Shown piece after piece: positions 1 to 8,078 of a stretch of 41,244 nucleotides of DNA. The notes beneath the pieces were generated by a model, which had not been told where the DNA came from, did not search any database, and saw only the letters and a list, made by a program, of their open reading frames with translations. This DNA comes from CAZIRF01 sp964541755. Lineage in GTDB: Bacteria > Spirochaetota > Spirochaetia > Treponematales > Breznakiellaceae. Position numbers and translations under genes: made by a program. The DNA is taken from the NCBI GenBank assembly GCA_964541755.1, contig CAZIRF010000025.1:1-41244 (forward strand), written 5' to 3'. The stretch's first letter is position 1. Each line of letters begins with the position of its first letter.

Positions 1-245
1 CCCGGGGGGAGGCCGGGACCCGGAGCCGGACAGGGATAGCAGGGGGCGGGGCTCGCAGAGACCCGCCTGGGGGTCCCGCGTTTACCGGCCCCGCGGCCCG
101 GCCGCGGGGGGGCGGGGGCAAGGCGCATAGCGCCTTGCCCTTGGCGGAACTGCGCATCGCAGTTCCGCACGCTCCACAGGGCAACCTGTGCCGCTGGCAG
201 GGAGAAACAGCTGCGCCCCCCTCCCAACTGCAGGCTTCCTGTTAC
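1..245 (-). repeat. Hairpin-rich intergenic repeat, copy A
   Basis: This non-coding stretch lies downstream of the ABC exporter genes. Read on the minus strand it opens with the 20-nt motif GTAACAGGAAGCCTGCAGTT (226-245), 6 nt after the exporter stop codon. It then holds hairpins: CACAGG/CCTGTG (175-190), an 11-bp stem GCGGAACTGCG/CGCAGTTCCGC (144-168), a 10-bp stem GGGCAAGGCG/CGCCTTGCCC (116-140) and a palindrome CCGCGGCC/GGCCGCGG (91-107). The same opening motif, the following CGC-CA-TTGTTTC-like block and the paired GGGCA..TGCCC and GCGGAAC..GTTCCGC hairpins recur at 23001-23168. The left end is cut by the window. Any open frames here are shadows. Function is unknown; position after a stop codon suggests a REP-like or 3'-end element. 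Confidence 0.75.
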
Positions 246-251
246 AGGGGG

Positions 252-2018
252 CTATGCAGAATCGCGGGCGTAGAGCTTGGCGTAGGCCCCGCCCTTGGCG
301 ATGAGCTCGTCGTGGCTCCCCGATTCCATGATGATGCCGTCCTCGATGTGGTAGATGATGTCGGCATTGCGGATGGTCGAGAGGCGGTGCGCAATGACGA
401 AGCTCGTGCGGCCCTTCAAGAGATTGGCGATACCGGACTGGATGGCGAGCTCGGTTTCTGTGTCGACGGCGCTCGTGGCCTCGTCGAGGATGAGGACGCG
501 CGGGTTGGCAAGGAGTACGCGGGCAAAGGCGATAAGCTGGCGCTGCCCCATGGACAGGGAGAGGCCCCGCTCGCTTACCTCGGTCTCGTAGCCCTTCTCC
601 TGGGCCATGATGAACTCGTGGGCGTGGACGAGCTTGGCCGCTTCGATGACCTCCTCGTCGCTCGCGTCGAGCTTGCCGTAGCGGATGTTGTCCATGATGG
701 TCCCCGAAAAGAGGAAGCTGTCCTGGAGCATGACACCCACCTGGCTGCGCAGGCTCGCGATGGTTACGTCGTGTATGTTGATCCCGTCGATGGTAATCGC
801 GCCCTTCTGCGGCATGTAGAAGCGCGACAGGAGGTTGACGATAGTGGTCTTGCCGGCCCCGGTGGGACCGACAATGGCAACGCTCATACCGGGGGTTGTC
901 ACGAAAGAGACGTCCTTGAGGATGGGCCGGCCCTCCTCGTAGGCGAAGTCGACATGGTCGAACTCGACGTGGCCGCGAATGGCCGGAAGGGCCACCGCCC
1001 CGGGGACATCCTCGATAAGGGCAGGCTCGTCCAGAAGCTCGTAGATGCGCTCGAGGTAGGCGGCGGCGGTAACGAGGGAGTTGTAGAAGTTCCCGATGTT
1101 CTGGATGGGCTGCCAGAAGCGCCAGATGTAGCCCAGGAAGGCGACGAGGGTACCGACGGTGATGGTATCGGTAAACCAAACGACGCCCGCGAGGTAGACG
1201 AGCGAGACGCCCATGGTCGAGACATTGTCGATGATGGGCCAGACGGCGAAGTTGACCATGACGGCCTTGAACCAGACCTTCTTGTAGTCATCGCCCAGGC
1301 GGATCATGTTGTCGTTTGCCCGCTTGCCCATGGCAAAGGACTGGGTGATCTTCATGCCGGCGAGGCTCTCGTGCAGGTATGCATTGAGGTTGGCCTGCTT
1401 GTGGCTCACATTCTGCCAGGCGCGGTGCTGGGCGCTCTTGATGAGGACTATTACAAGTCCCATGATGGGCAGCCCCGCCATACAGATGAGGGTAAGCCGG
1501 GGGTCGATGATGAGCATGAAGGCGACGATGAAGATGAGCGTGAACAGGTCGGTAATAAGGGTGATGAGCCCGTTCGAGATGAGGTCCGACAGGGAGTTCA
1601 CGTAGTTGACCAGGCGGATGAGGATCTTCCCGTGGGGCCGCGAGTCGAAGTAGTTGAAGGGCAGTGTCTGCAGCTTCTTGAAGAGGTCCGAGCGCAGGTT
1701 GTGGATGACGTTCTGCCCCAGCTTCGTCATGAGGCGGATGCGCAGGGCCTGGCCGCCGGCGTTCATGAAGACAATGAGGGCCAGGAGGACGGCGAGCCCA
1801 ATGAGAAGCCCCACGTCCTTGGCCGGGATGGCGACATCTATGGCCTGCTTCGTAAGGAAGGGTGCAGCCAGGGACACGAGGGAGGCGGAAATCATGAGGA
1901 ACAGGGCCGCCACTACCTGTTTTTTGTAGGGAACGAGGTAGTGAAGGAGCCGCTTCAAGTGATGGGGCTGGAAACTGGTGACGTTCTCTTCGTCTATGTC
2001 GTATCGGTTACGCGCCAT
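252..2018 (-). CDS. ABC exporter half-transporter, catalytic-site subunit
   Basis: A 588-residue type IV ABC exporter subunit: about six membrane helices in residues 30-320 and a nucleotide-binding domain in 345-588. It should dimerise with the product of the adjacent upstream gene and pump a hydrophobic, lipid or peptide substrate out through the inner membrane. Visible motifs are Walker A GPTGAGKTT (384-392), Q-loop LQDSFLF, a non-canonical signature LSMGQ (488-492), Walker B VLILDE with catalytic Glu513, and the H-loop His544. The start is the ATG at 2018, preceded by GGAGAG; it overlaps the end of the upstream partner by 11 nt. A longer reading frame upstream would overlap the partner further and is rejected. 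The substrate cannot be told from sequence. Confidence 0.95.
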   Translation of the reverse strand: MARNRYDIDEENVTSFQPHHLKRLLHYLVPYKKQVVAALFLMISASLVSLAAPFLTKQAIDVAIPAKDVGLLIGLAVLLALIVFMNAGGQALRIRLMTKLGQNVIHNLRSDLFKKLQTLPFNYFDSRPHGKILIRLVNYVNSLSDLISNGLITLITDLFTLIFIVAFMLIIDPRLTLICMAGLPIMGLVIVLIKSAQHRAWQNVSHKQANLNAYLHESLAGMKITQSFAMGKRANDNMIRLGDDYKKVWFKAVMVNFAVWPIIDNVSTMGVSLVYLAGVVWFTDTITVGTLVAFLGYIWRFWQPIQNIGNFYNSLVTAAAYLERIYELLDEPALIEDVPGAVALPAIRGHVEFDHVDFAYEEGRPILKDVSFVTTPGMSVAIVGPTGAGKTTIVNLLSRFYMPQKGAITIDGINIHDVTIASLRSQVGVMLQDSFLFSGTIMDNIRYGKLDASDEEVIEAAKLVHAHEFIMAQEKGYETEVSERGLSLSMGQRQLIAFARVLLANPRVLILDEATSAVDTETELAIQSGIANLLKGRTSFVIAHRLSTIRNADIIYHIEDGIIMESGSHDELIAKGGAYAKLYARDSA

Positions 2019-3732
2019 GGTTCTCTCCAATCTGGTGACGCCAGACCTTTTGGTAGTAGCCTTCGCGGGCGGTGAGCTCCTCGTGGGTGCCGCGGTCGGC
2101 GAGGCGACCGTCCTCGAGGACGATGATGGAATCGGCCATGCGCAGGGTCGAGATGCGGTGCGCAATGACGATGAGGGTATGCTTTCCCTTGAGTTCTTCG
2201 ATGCTGGCGCGGATGCGCTCTTCGGTCTCGAGGTCCACACTCGATGAGGTGTCGTCGAGTATCATGACCGGGGTGTTGGCCGCGATGAGACGCGCGAGGG
2301 TAAGCCGCTGGCGCTGTCCGCCGGAAAGCCCCACTCCCCGCTCGCCAACGACCGTCTCGTAGCCTTCCGGGAGCTTGTCGACAAACTCGTCGGCGGCAGC
2401 GAGACGGGCGGCCCGGCGGATCTCGTCATCCGGCAGGTCCATGTTTGCAAAGGCGATATTGGCCTCGATACTGTCCGAAAAGAGGAAGGGATCCTGCATG
2501 GCAGCGCCAACGTTTGCGCGAAGGGCGTCAAGAGGCCAGTCCCGAACGTCGATACCGTCCACCAAAATCTGTCCCTCATCGACCTCGTACCAGCGCGGGA
2601 TGAGGCGCGCAATCGTGGACTTGCCCGACCCGGTTGGCCCCAAAATGCCCAGACAGTGCCCTGCTTCGAGCTTGAAAGAGAGGTCTTTGATAACCGGGAC
2701 CTCGTCGTAGCCGAAGGAGACGTTGCGGAACTCGATGGAGCCTTTGACCGCCTGGGGAAGATGAGCGGCAGGAAGCTCAAAAATGGAGGGCTTCGCGTCA
2801 TAGACGGCGTATACGCGCTCTGCAGACGCGCGGAAGCGCTGCACGTCGTTGAGGAGCCAGCCGAGCATGTTGAGCGGCATGGTGATGGCCCAAGTAAGGC
2901 CCGAGAACACAACGAGGTCGCCCAGGCTCATGCGCCCCTGGATGATGAAGATACCGCCTGCGAGGATGAGGAGGACCGGCATGAGACCCGTACAGGCGTC
3001 GATAAGGGGAATAAAGGTCCCCCAGACCCCGGCAGATTCGAGATTTGCCTTGCGGAAACCGGCATTCTCTTCCTCGAAGCGGGTCGTCTCGTGGCCCTCG
3101 CGGGTAAAGGCGCGAACAACACGATTCCCGGAGATGTTCTCCTGGACACGTGTGTTGAGGCTCGAAAACTGGGCGCGCACCTTGGCAAACATCGGTTTGA
3201 CGCGGCGGGTAAGGAGAAAGGCAAAGAGGCCGATAAAGGGGCTCAAGCCAAGGAGAATGAGGGTGAGCTGCCAGTTGACCGAAAACAAGACCGCGACGGC
3301 AAAGCAGAAGACGATGATGTTCTCGAAGAGCTGGTAGATGACCCAGGCAATGAAGTGGCGTACGGCGTCAAGGTCGCTCGAGAGGGCCGTCATGAGGTCG
3401 CCGGTGCGGGTGCGATCGAAGTAGGAGAAGTCCTGGCGGTGCAGGTGGGCGAAACAGTCCTCGCGAATGGACTTGAGGGCATTCTGCGAAACATGCTCGA
3501 AGAGCATCTGATAGGAATAGCGGATAATCGCCTTTACGAGGGTGACCGATACGATAATACCGACGAAAATCCAGATGAGATTCTTTTCGCCACCCAGGAT
3601 GACCCTGTCCACAATTTGGCCCGAAATCCGCGGATTGACCATATTGAGACCCGACACGAGTATGGACAGGAAGAGCCCGAGGGCCATCCTGAACCGATAC
3701 CGTTTGATGTACGTCCACAGCCACTGTGCCAT
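2008..3732 (-). CDS. ABC exporter half-transporter, degenerate-site subunit
   Basis: A 574-residue ABC exporter subunit, first gene of a two-gene minus-strand operon. Membrane helices lie within residues 15-300 and the nucleotide-binding domain within 335-574. Walker A is GPTGSGKST (365-373), the signature is the canonical LSGGQ (469-473), and the H-loop is His535. In Walker B, ILDD, Asp494 replaces the catalytic glutamate. With the partner's LSMGQ signature this makes one degenerate and one competent ATP site, as in TmrAB/BmrCD-type heterodimers. The start was set to the ATG at 3732 because GGAAGG lies six bases upstream; the open frame extends 13 codons further without a better site. The genes diverge from the secreted GH16-like gene at 3939. 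Confidence 0.94.
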   Translation of the reverse strand: MAQWLWTYIKRYRFRMALGLFLSILVSGLNMVNPRISGQIVDRVILGGEKNLIWIFVGIIVSVTLVKAIIRYSYQMLFEHVSQNALKSIREDCFAHLHRQDFSYFDRTRTGDLMTALSSDLDAVRHFIAWVIYQLFENIIVFCFAVAVLFSVNWQLTLILLGLSPFIGLFAFLLTRRVKPMFAKVRAQFSSLNTRVQENISGNRVVRAFTREGHETTRFEEENAGFRKANLESAGVWGTFIPLIDACTGLMPVLLILAGGIFIIQGRMSLGDLVVFSGLTWAITMPLNMLGWLLNDVQRFRASAERVYAVYDAKPSIFELPAAHLPQAVKGSIEFRNVSFGYDEVPVIKDLSFKLEAGHCLGILGPTGSGKSTIARLIPRWYEVDEGQILVDGIDVRDWPLDALRANVGAAMQDPFLFSDSIEANIAFANMDLPDDEIRRAARLAAADEFVDKLPEGYETVVGERGVGLSGGQRQRLTLARLIAANTPVMILDDTSSSVDLETEERIRASIEELKGKHTLIVIAHRISTLRMADSIIVLEDGRLADRGTHEELTAREGYYQKVWRHQIGENHGA

Positions 3733-3903
3733 TTGTACCTTCCAAATGAAAAAAGTCGGAACCGATAACAAGCCCCGACAGGGAAAAGCCTATCAATCCA
3801 TTTCAAATGTGGGAAGAGGGAAAGAGCACTTATGTGAAAAACAGGTGAAATCCCCATGCCCCTTGCACGTTTATCCCGATTCCCCCCGGCGCGGGCAGTC
3901 TTG

Positions 3904-3932
3904 TTGCAAAGAGGGGGAAGAGGACCAATACT
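3904..3932 (+). promoter_or_regulatory. Sigma70-like promoter of the GH16-like gene
   Basis: TTGCAA (3904-3909), a 17-bp spacer and AATACT (3927-3932) end 6 nt before the ATG at 3939. Transcription would start at or beside the start codon, so the mRNA would be leaderless; no Shine-Dalgarno sequence stands at normal distance. Confidence 0.55.
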
Positions 3933-3938
3933 GATGAT

Positions 3939-4700
3939 ATGACACAGTGGGGCACGGCTGCAATCTTGACCGCACTTTTTGCCGGCATGACGGCGGCCTG
4001 CGTCGGGGTCCCCCCGGTCGGGGCTGCAGATGTACGCCCGGGGCCCACACAAGGATTGTCCTTGGGAGAAACCACCTGGGTTGTAAAGGCAGCCAAAAAC
4101 CGCCTTGGCCCCGGCCCCAATTTTTTTTCGCGCAAAAATGTGAGCCCGGCTGGCCCGGAACTGCCCCTTTCGATTGAAGGAGCGGATCTTGGCGGGGGCC
4201 GGACCCGCTGGCTCTGTGCCGAGGTATACTCCCGGGAGGAATTCGGCTCCGGGGTCTTTGAAATCGACTTTAGGCGCTCCGGCGCCTTTGATGCGCAGGC
4301 GGTCTTCGGCTTCTTTCTTTATAATGATCAGTATCCCCCGTGGTTTGGCGAGGCGGATATCGAGCTGTCTTTCTGGGGGAATCGCGAACGCCCCGAGCTC
4401 TCTTTCACCGTACAGGGAGAGGGGCCCCTGAACACGCGTCAGATCAGCCGGGCCATGCCGGAGGGGGCAGGCGAATACACGGCGCGCATCGAATGGACGC
4501 GGAAGGGTCTGCATTTTTCCGTAAACACGCGCGAAGGCAGCCCCGTCGCCGACTGGGCCTGGCAACCGGCCGCGGCCGCCGCGAAATCCTCGGGCGGCGA
4601 AGAGCCGAAGCGAAGACGGGTTCACCTCAACCTCTGGCTCTATGAAGGGCGCGCCCCCGCGGGAGATGGCGCACTGTCTGTTGTGATATCCGACTTCTGA
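3939..4700 (+). CDS. Secreted GH16-like (concanavalin-fold) protein
   Basis: A 253-residue exported protein. The N-terminus has a hydrophobic stretch ending in MTAAC (Cys21), which could be a relaxed spirochaetal lipobox or a plain signal peptide. The rest resembles glycoside hydrolase family 16: a block EEFGSGVFEIDFR near 101-112, a catalytic-type E-x-D-x-E motif EADIE (128-132), and a C-terminal run IEWTRKGLHFSV...LNLWLY typical of the fold. Family 16 enzymes cleave or bind beta-glucans and related galactans; the substrate here is not predictable. The start ATG has no Shine-Dalgarno site but sits just after a promoter. It may be a cell-envelope or polysaccharide-processing protein, which would suit the glycosyltransferase operon that follows 99 nt downstream, but that link is inference. 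Confidence 0.7.
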   Translation: MTQWGTAAILTALFAGMTAACVGVPPVGAADVRPGPTQGLSLGETTWVVKAAKNRLGPGPNFFSRKNVSPAGPELPLSIEGADLGGGRTRWLCAEVYSREEFGSGVFEIDFRRSGAFDAQAVFGFFLYNDQYPPWFGEADIELSFWGNRERPELSFTVQGEGPLNTRQISRAMPEGAGEYTARIEWTRKGLHFSVNTREGSPVADWAWQPAAAAAKSSGGEEPKRRRVHLNLWLYEGRAPAGDGALSVVISDF

Positions 4701-4729
4701 TACCGGCCCGGTACCGGTGAGTAAGAGGC

Positions 4730-4746
4730 GGGGCGAGCAGCGCCCC
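4730..4746 (+). terminator. GC-rich hairpin after the GH16-like gene
   Basis: GGGGCG/CGCCCC with a 5-nt loop lies 30 nt past the stop codon. There is no real T-run, so termination is uncertain. Confidence 0.25.
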
Positions 4747-4764
4747 GGAACTGCCCGGGAACAG

Positions 4765-4792
4765 TTTAAAAACGGCCAAAATGGCGCATACT
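4765..4792 (+). promoter_or_regulatory. Sigma70-like promoter of the STAS operon
   Basis: TTTAAA (4765-4770), a 16-bp spacer and CATACT (4787-4792) end 7 nt before the ATG at 4800. No Shine-Dalgarno site precedes the ATG, so a leaderless transcript is likely. Confidence 0.5.
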
Positions 4793-4799
4793 GTGAAGC

Positions 4800-5141
4800 A
4801 TGACAATCGAAGACATCGGTAAAATTCGCGTCGTGACGCCAGAGACAGCCCAAATCGACGTCATGAACGCCAATGAATTCGGAACCAAACTGATGCAGGC
4901 CCTGGAAGGGAGTTCTTCCTGCGTCCTCGACCTCTGCAATGTGGTATTTCTCGATTCTTCAGCACTGGGGCGCATAGTCATCGCCCTGCGAAACTGCAAG
5001 ATGCAAGGCCGCCACTTTATTATCTGCGGGGCAACCGAGGCGGTAGCCCTCCTGTTCAAGATGGTACGTCTTGCGCAGATAGCCGAGATCCTGCCGGATC
5101 GCGATGCGGCCCTCGCCCGCTTGAAGGGAGAGGCCGTATGA
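4800..5141 (+). CDS. STAS-domain anti-sigma factor antagonist
   Basis: A 113-residue single STAS domain of the SpoIIAA/RsbV type. The segment VVFLDSSALGRIVIAL carries the conserved D-S-S/T-A/G site; one of these serines is the usual phospho-acceptor toggled by a kinase of the SpoIIAB/RsbW type and a PP2C phosphatase. Its neighbour, overlapping by four bases (ATGA at 5138-5141), is exactly such a phosphatase fused to a kinase-like ATPase domain, so the two are probably a partner-switch pair. No sigma factor or separate anti-sigma factor lies nearby, so the output may be one of the downstream proteins rather than transcription. The start is the ATG at 4800, just after the -10 box of its promoter. 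Confidence 0.9.
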   Translation: MTIEDIGKIRVVTPETAQIDVMNANEFGTKLMQALEGSSSCVLDLCNVVFLDSSALGRIVIALRNCKMQGRHFIICGATEAVALLFKMVRLAQIAEILPDRDAALARLKGEAV

Positions 5142-6403
5142 AAGGGCGCCGGGTTGGGGGCCCTTTTTGGAGTGCATGGGCGGGCACCGACGGTGAAACC
5201 GCAGAGCCCCCCGTGCCCAGCCCCGAAGAGGCGATGGCCCGCGACCACGATATAGAGACCAGCGCCCGCATCCAGCGCACCCTCCTTGCCGGTCGCTACG
5301 ATTTTTCCGTCCCCGGGCTGGAAATTGCCGCCGAAACCCTTCCCTCCTCGCGCGTGGACGGCGACTTCTACGACTTCTTCCCCCTGTCGAACGACAGCCT
5401 CGACTTCATGATAGGCGACGTGATGGGCAAGGGGATTCCCGCGGCCCTTACCGCGGCGGCGGCGAAATCGGCCGTGTACCGCAGCCTCATGCGTCGCATG
5501 ATCGCCCGGGGCGGCCTCCCGGAGCCCGACGACATCCTCGCGGAAGTCGATCGCGTCATTTCCGGCGAGCTCGTGGACATGGGGAAATTCCTCACCATGT
5601 ACTATTGCCGTGTCGAGCCACAGAAGGCCTCCCTGCGCTTCATCGACGCCGGCCACACCAGCTTCCTGTACCACTGCGCCCGGGACAAGACCTGCTGGAC
5701 GGTCAAGGGGGCCAACATGCCCCTGGGTTTTACCGAATCACAGTCCTGGCAGAGTTTCACCCTCCCCGTCGACGAGGGCGATACAATTTTCTTCTATTCG
5801 GACGGCATTAGCGAGGCGGAAAACGCACAAACCGGCATCTTTGGCGAAGAGCGGCTTCGCCAACTCGTCCTGGCACACGCGAAGCTCGCCCCGGAGGAGC
5901 TCGTAAAGCAGGTCCTCGCCCTTACCTTCTACTACAGCGAGGGCTCCTTTCGCGACGACGTGACGGCCCTAGCGCTGCGTATGCGCGAATGCGGCATGCC
6001 CTCCCGTGCGGGGCGCACGATATCCATAAATCGCCCGGAAAACAACTGGATAACCGAAACACGAACGCGCTTCCTCGAAGATCTCGAGGGAGTCTACAGG
6101 GGCCGGGAACGGGAACTGGCACTCCCCCTCTCGCTGGCCCTGGTCGAAGCCCTGGGGAACCTCGCGAAATACACCTCGGGACCGGCCAGCGTATACTGGG
6201 ACCTGCGGGATGGACGCGTGAGTATCAGCCTTGACTGCCTTTCGGGGGATTTCGACTGGTTCAGGGCCCCGCAACCGCAGATGGACAGCTACCCGATGAA
6301 CGGATACGGGTCCTGGATCATGTCGGGGGCGAGCGACTCGATACTCCTTCTGCGCGGTCGCGAGAGACAGTCGCGCATCATCATTACCAAGGATGTGCCA
6401 TAA
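5138..6403 (+). CDS. SpoIIE/RsbU-type phosphatase fused to a HATPase domain
   Basis: A 421-residue cytoplasmic protein. Residues about 40-285 form a PPM/SpoIIE serine phosphatase, with metal-ligand blocks VDGDFYDFF, IGDVMGKGIPAAL, YSDGISEAEN and FRDDVTALALR. Residues about 295-420 resemble an RsbW-like HATPase: an N-box-like LALVEALGNLAKYT and a late GYGSWIMSGASD block resembling the ATP-lid end. The fusion therefore may carry both arms of a partner switch that acts on the STAS protein encoded immediately upstream (ATGA overlap). No input domain such as PAS or a receiver is visible; about 35 N-terminal residues are unassigned. The kinase-like half may be only a binding module, since not all ATP-binding residues could be confirmed by eye. 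Confidence 0.87.
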   Translation: MKGRRVGGPFWSAWAGTDGETAEPPVPSPEEAMARDHDIETSARIQRTLLAGRYDFSVPGLEIAAETLPSSRVDGDFYDFFPLSNDSLDFMIGDVMGKGIPAALTAAAAKSAVYRSLMRRMIARGGLPEPDDILAEVDRVISGELVDMGKFLTMYYCRVEPQKASLRFIDAGHTSFLYHCARDKTCWTVKGANMPLGFTESQSWQSFTLPVDEGDTIFFYSDGISEAENAQTGIFGEERLRQLVLAHAKLAPEELVKQVLALTFYYSEGSFRDDVTALALRMRECGMPSRAGRTISINRPENNWITETRTRFLEDLEGVYRGRERELALPLSLALVEALGNLAKYTSGPASVYWDLRDGRVSISLDCLSGDFDWFRAPQPQMDSYPMNGYGSWIMSGASDSILLLRGRERQSRIIITKDVP

Positions 6404-6404
6404 C

Positions 6405-8078
6405 ATGCCCAAACCGCTCCCCCCCTTCGAACTGGCCCCGGGAATTTGGTGGCTGGGCTCGTCAAATCGCAAGGACTTCCTGCAGGTGAACAGCTACCTC
6501 CTCGTGCAGAACGGCCGGGCCGTGCTCTTCGATCCGGGGCCGGTCCCCTGCTTTCGCGAAATATACGAGGCCGTCACGCAAATCGTGAATATCGGGCAGC
6601 TGGCATACACGGTTGTCTCGCACCAGGACCCCGATGTCTGTGCGAACCTGCCATTGTGGGAAGAGCATGGCTTCAAGGGGGATATCGCCGCCCACTGGAG
6701 AACGGGCTTGCTCCTTCCCTCGTACGGCCTGCATTCGAACATCATCAACATCTACAAGGACGAACAGGGGCGGCTCGACGGCTTTCCGGCTCTCGATTTC
6801 CTCGTTGCCCCCTACCTCCACGCTCCGGGGACCATACTCGCCCACGACCGGCAAAGCGGCAGCCTCTTTTCCGGCGACCTCTTCGGGGCCCTGGGCACGA
6901 GCCTCGAGCTCGAGGCAGACCAGGGATACCTTGCGCGCATGGTATCCTTCCACGAACAGTACATGCCCTCATCGGCCATGCTCAAAGCGGCAATTGAAGA
7001 CATACGATCCCTTGACTGCAAACGCATCTTGCCGCAGCACGGCTCTGTCCTTGACGGGGACATGGTCTCCCGCGCCATCGACGCCCTGGGGGCGGCCGAG
7101 TGCGGGAAGCTGGACCTGGAAACGGCACAGCGCGAGAACCGCAAGAGCCAGGAGATCGACAGCCTGCGCAGCGATTGGCTCAAAATGCAGGAAGACCTCA
7201 TCAGTCTGCAGGAGAGCGCCCTCAAGGACAGCCTTACCGGGCTGTGGAAACGGGAGTATCTTGACGAGTACCTGCCCCTCTTCATGGAGAAGCATCCGGA
7301 AGGGGCCCTCGCCTGCCTGCGTTTGGACCTCATGAGGGAGTACAACAGCGAGTTTGGCTACGCTGCCGGCGACGAGGCAATCGCAAGTTTCTCAAGCCTC
7401 GTAATGGAAGAAAAAAGCAGCGACATACTGATCTTTCGCGATGCAGGACCATCGGTAGATATACTCCTTCCCAACGCCAACAGTGCCAGGGAAGAAATCG
7501 TACAGCTCCAGGCCCGGGTGCGCGATTCCCGCGCCTTCCTCAAAAAGCGTGAAGCGAGTGCTGCCTTGGTCACTGTCGCAGAAGCCACAGACCCCCGGGA
7601 ACTCGCACGATTACTCGCAACCCGTTTGCGACTCCTCGACGGGATGGGCTCAGGCAGTATTTCGGCGAGCGCCCGCCTCGAAAACAACGAAAAAGCCGGC
7701 GTTCTCTTGATCGTGGAACCGGACCATCACTTTGCCCTCTTCCTTCAACGACACTTTCGTACCCTGCACTACCAAGTCCAAGTCGCTTCGACCGGCACCG
7801 AAGCCCTGCGTCTTGCCCGCAGTCTCTTGCCCAAGCTTATCGTAAGCGAACTGAATGTCCCGCAGTATGATGGGCCCGACATCCGCCGCTTGCTCGTCGA
7901 GGAAGACGGGCTCACGCAGCTCCCCTTTCTGTTGATGTCGGGAATAAAAAGCGAGAGCGATGTCAAACGGGCACAAAACCTGGGCATCCTGCACTATCTC
8001 AAAAAACCGGTCATGCTGGCTGAACTCGAGGGCCTTGTGGGCGCTCTCTGGGAGGGGGCCAATGGCTATCAGTCTTGA
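6405..8078 (+). CDS. ODP-type MBL protein with degenerate GGDEF and receiver domains
   Basis: A 557-residue three-domain cytoplasmic protein. Residues 1-235 are a metallo-beta-lactamase fold of the oxygen-binding di-iron (ODP/flavodiiron) type: HQDPD (73-77), His139, Asp158 and His212 are the expected metal ligands. A coiled-coil linker (about 235-275) precedes a GGDEF-like domain (275-430) that starts with a typical DSLTGLWKREYLDEYLP, but the active-site loop reads DAGPSVD (346-352) instead of GGDEF. The C-terminal receiver (about 440-557) has SELNVP where the phospho-Asp belongs, giving Glu482, while MSG and LKKP are kept. So it probably senses oxygen, iron or redox state and signals by protein contacts, not by making c-di-GMP. 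ATG 6405 was chosen over 6393 because AAGGA is then at usable distance. Confidence 0.88.
   Translation: MPKPLPPFELAPGIWWLGSSNRKDFLQVNSYLLVQNGRAVLFDPGPVPCFREIYEAVTQIVNIGQLAYTVVSHQDPDVCANLPLWEEHGFKGDIAAHWRTGLLLPSYGLHSNIINIYKDEQGRLDGFPALDFLVAPYLHAPGTILAHDRQSGSLFSGDLFGALGTSLELEADQGYLARMVSFHEQYMPSSAMLKAAIEDIRSLDCKRILPQHGSVLDGDMVSRAIDALGAAECGKLDLETAQRENRKSQEIDSLRSDWLKMQEDLISLQESALKDSLTGLWKREYLDEYLPLFMEKHPEGALACLRLDLMREYNSEFGYAAGDEAIASFSSLVMEEKSSDILIFRDAGPSVDILLPNANSAREEIVQLQARVRDSRAFLKKREASAALVTVAEATDPRELARLLATRLRLLDGMGSGSISASARLENNEKAGVLLIVEPDHHFALFLQRHFRTLHYQVQVASTGTEALRLARSLLPKLIVSELNVPQYDGPDIRRLLVEEDGLTQLPFLLMSGIKSESDVKRAQNLGILHYLKKPVMLAELEGLVGALWEGANGYQS

Noticed and set aside
135..2075. A 646-codon open frame on the plus strand
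   Set aside because: Antisense to a clear ABC exporter gene; its protein has no recognisable domain and begins in the repeat.
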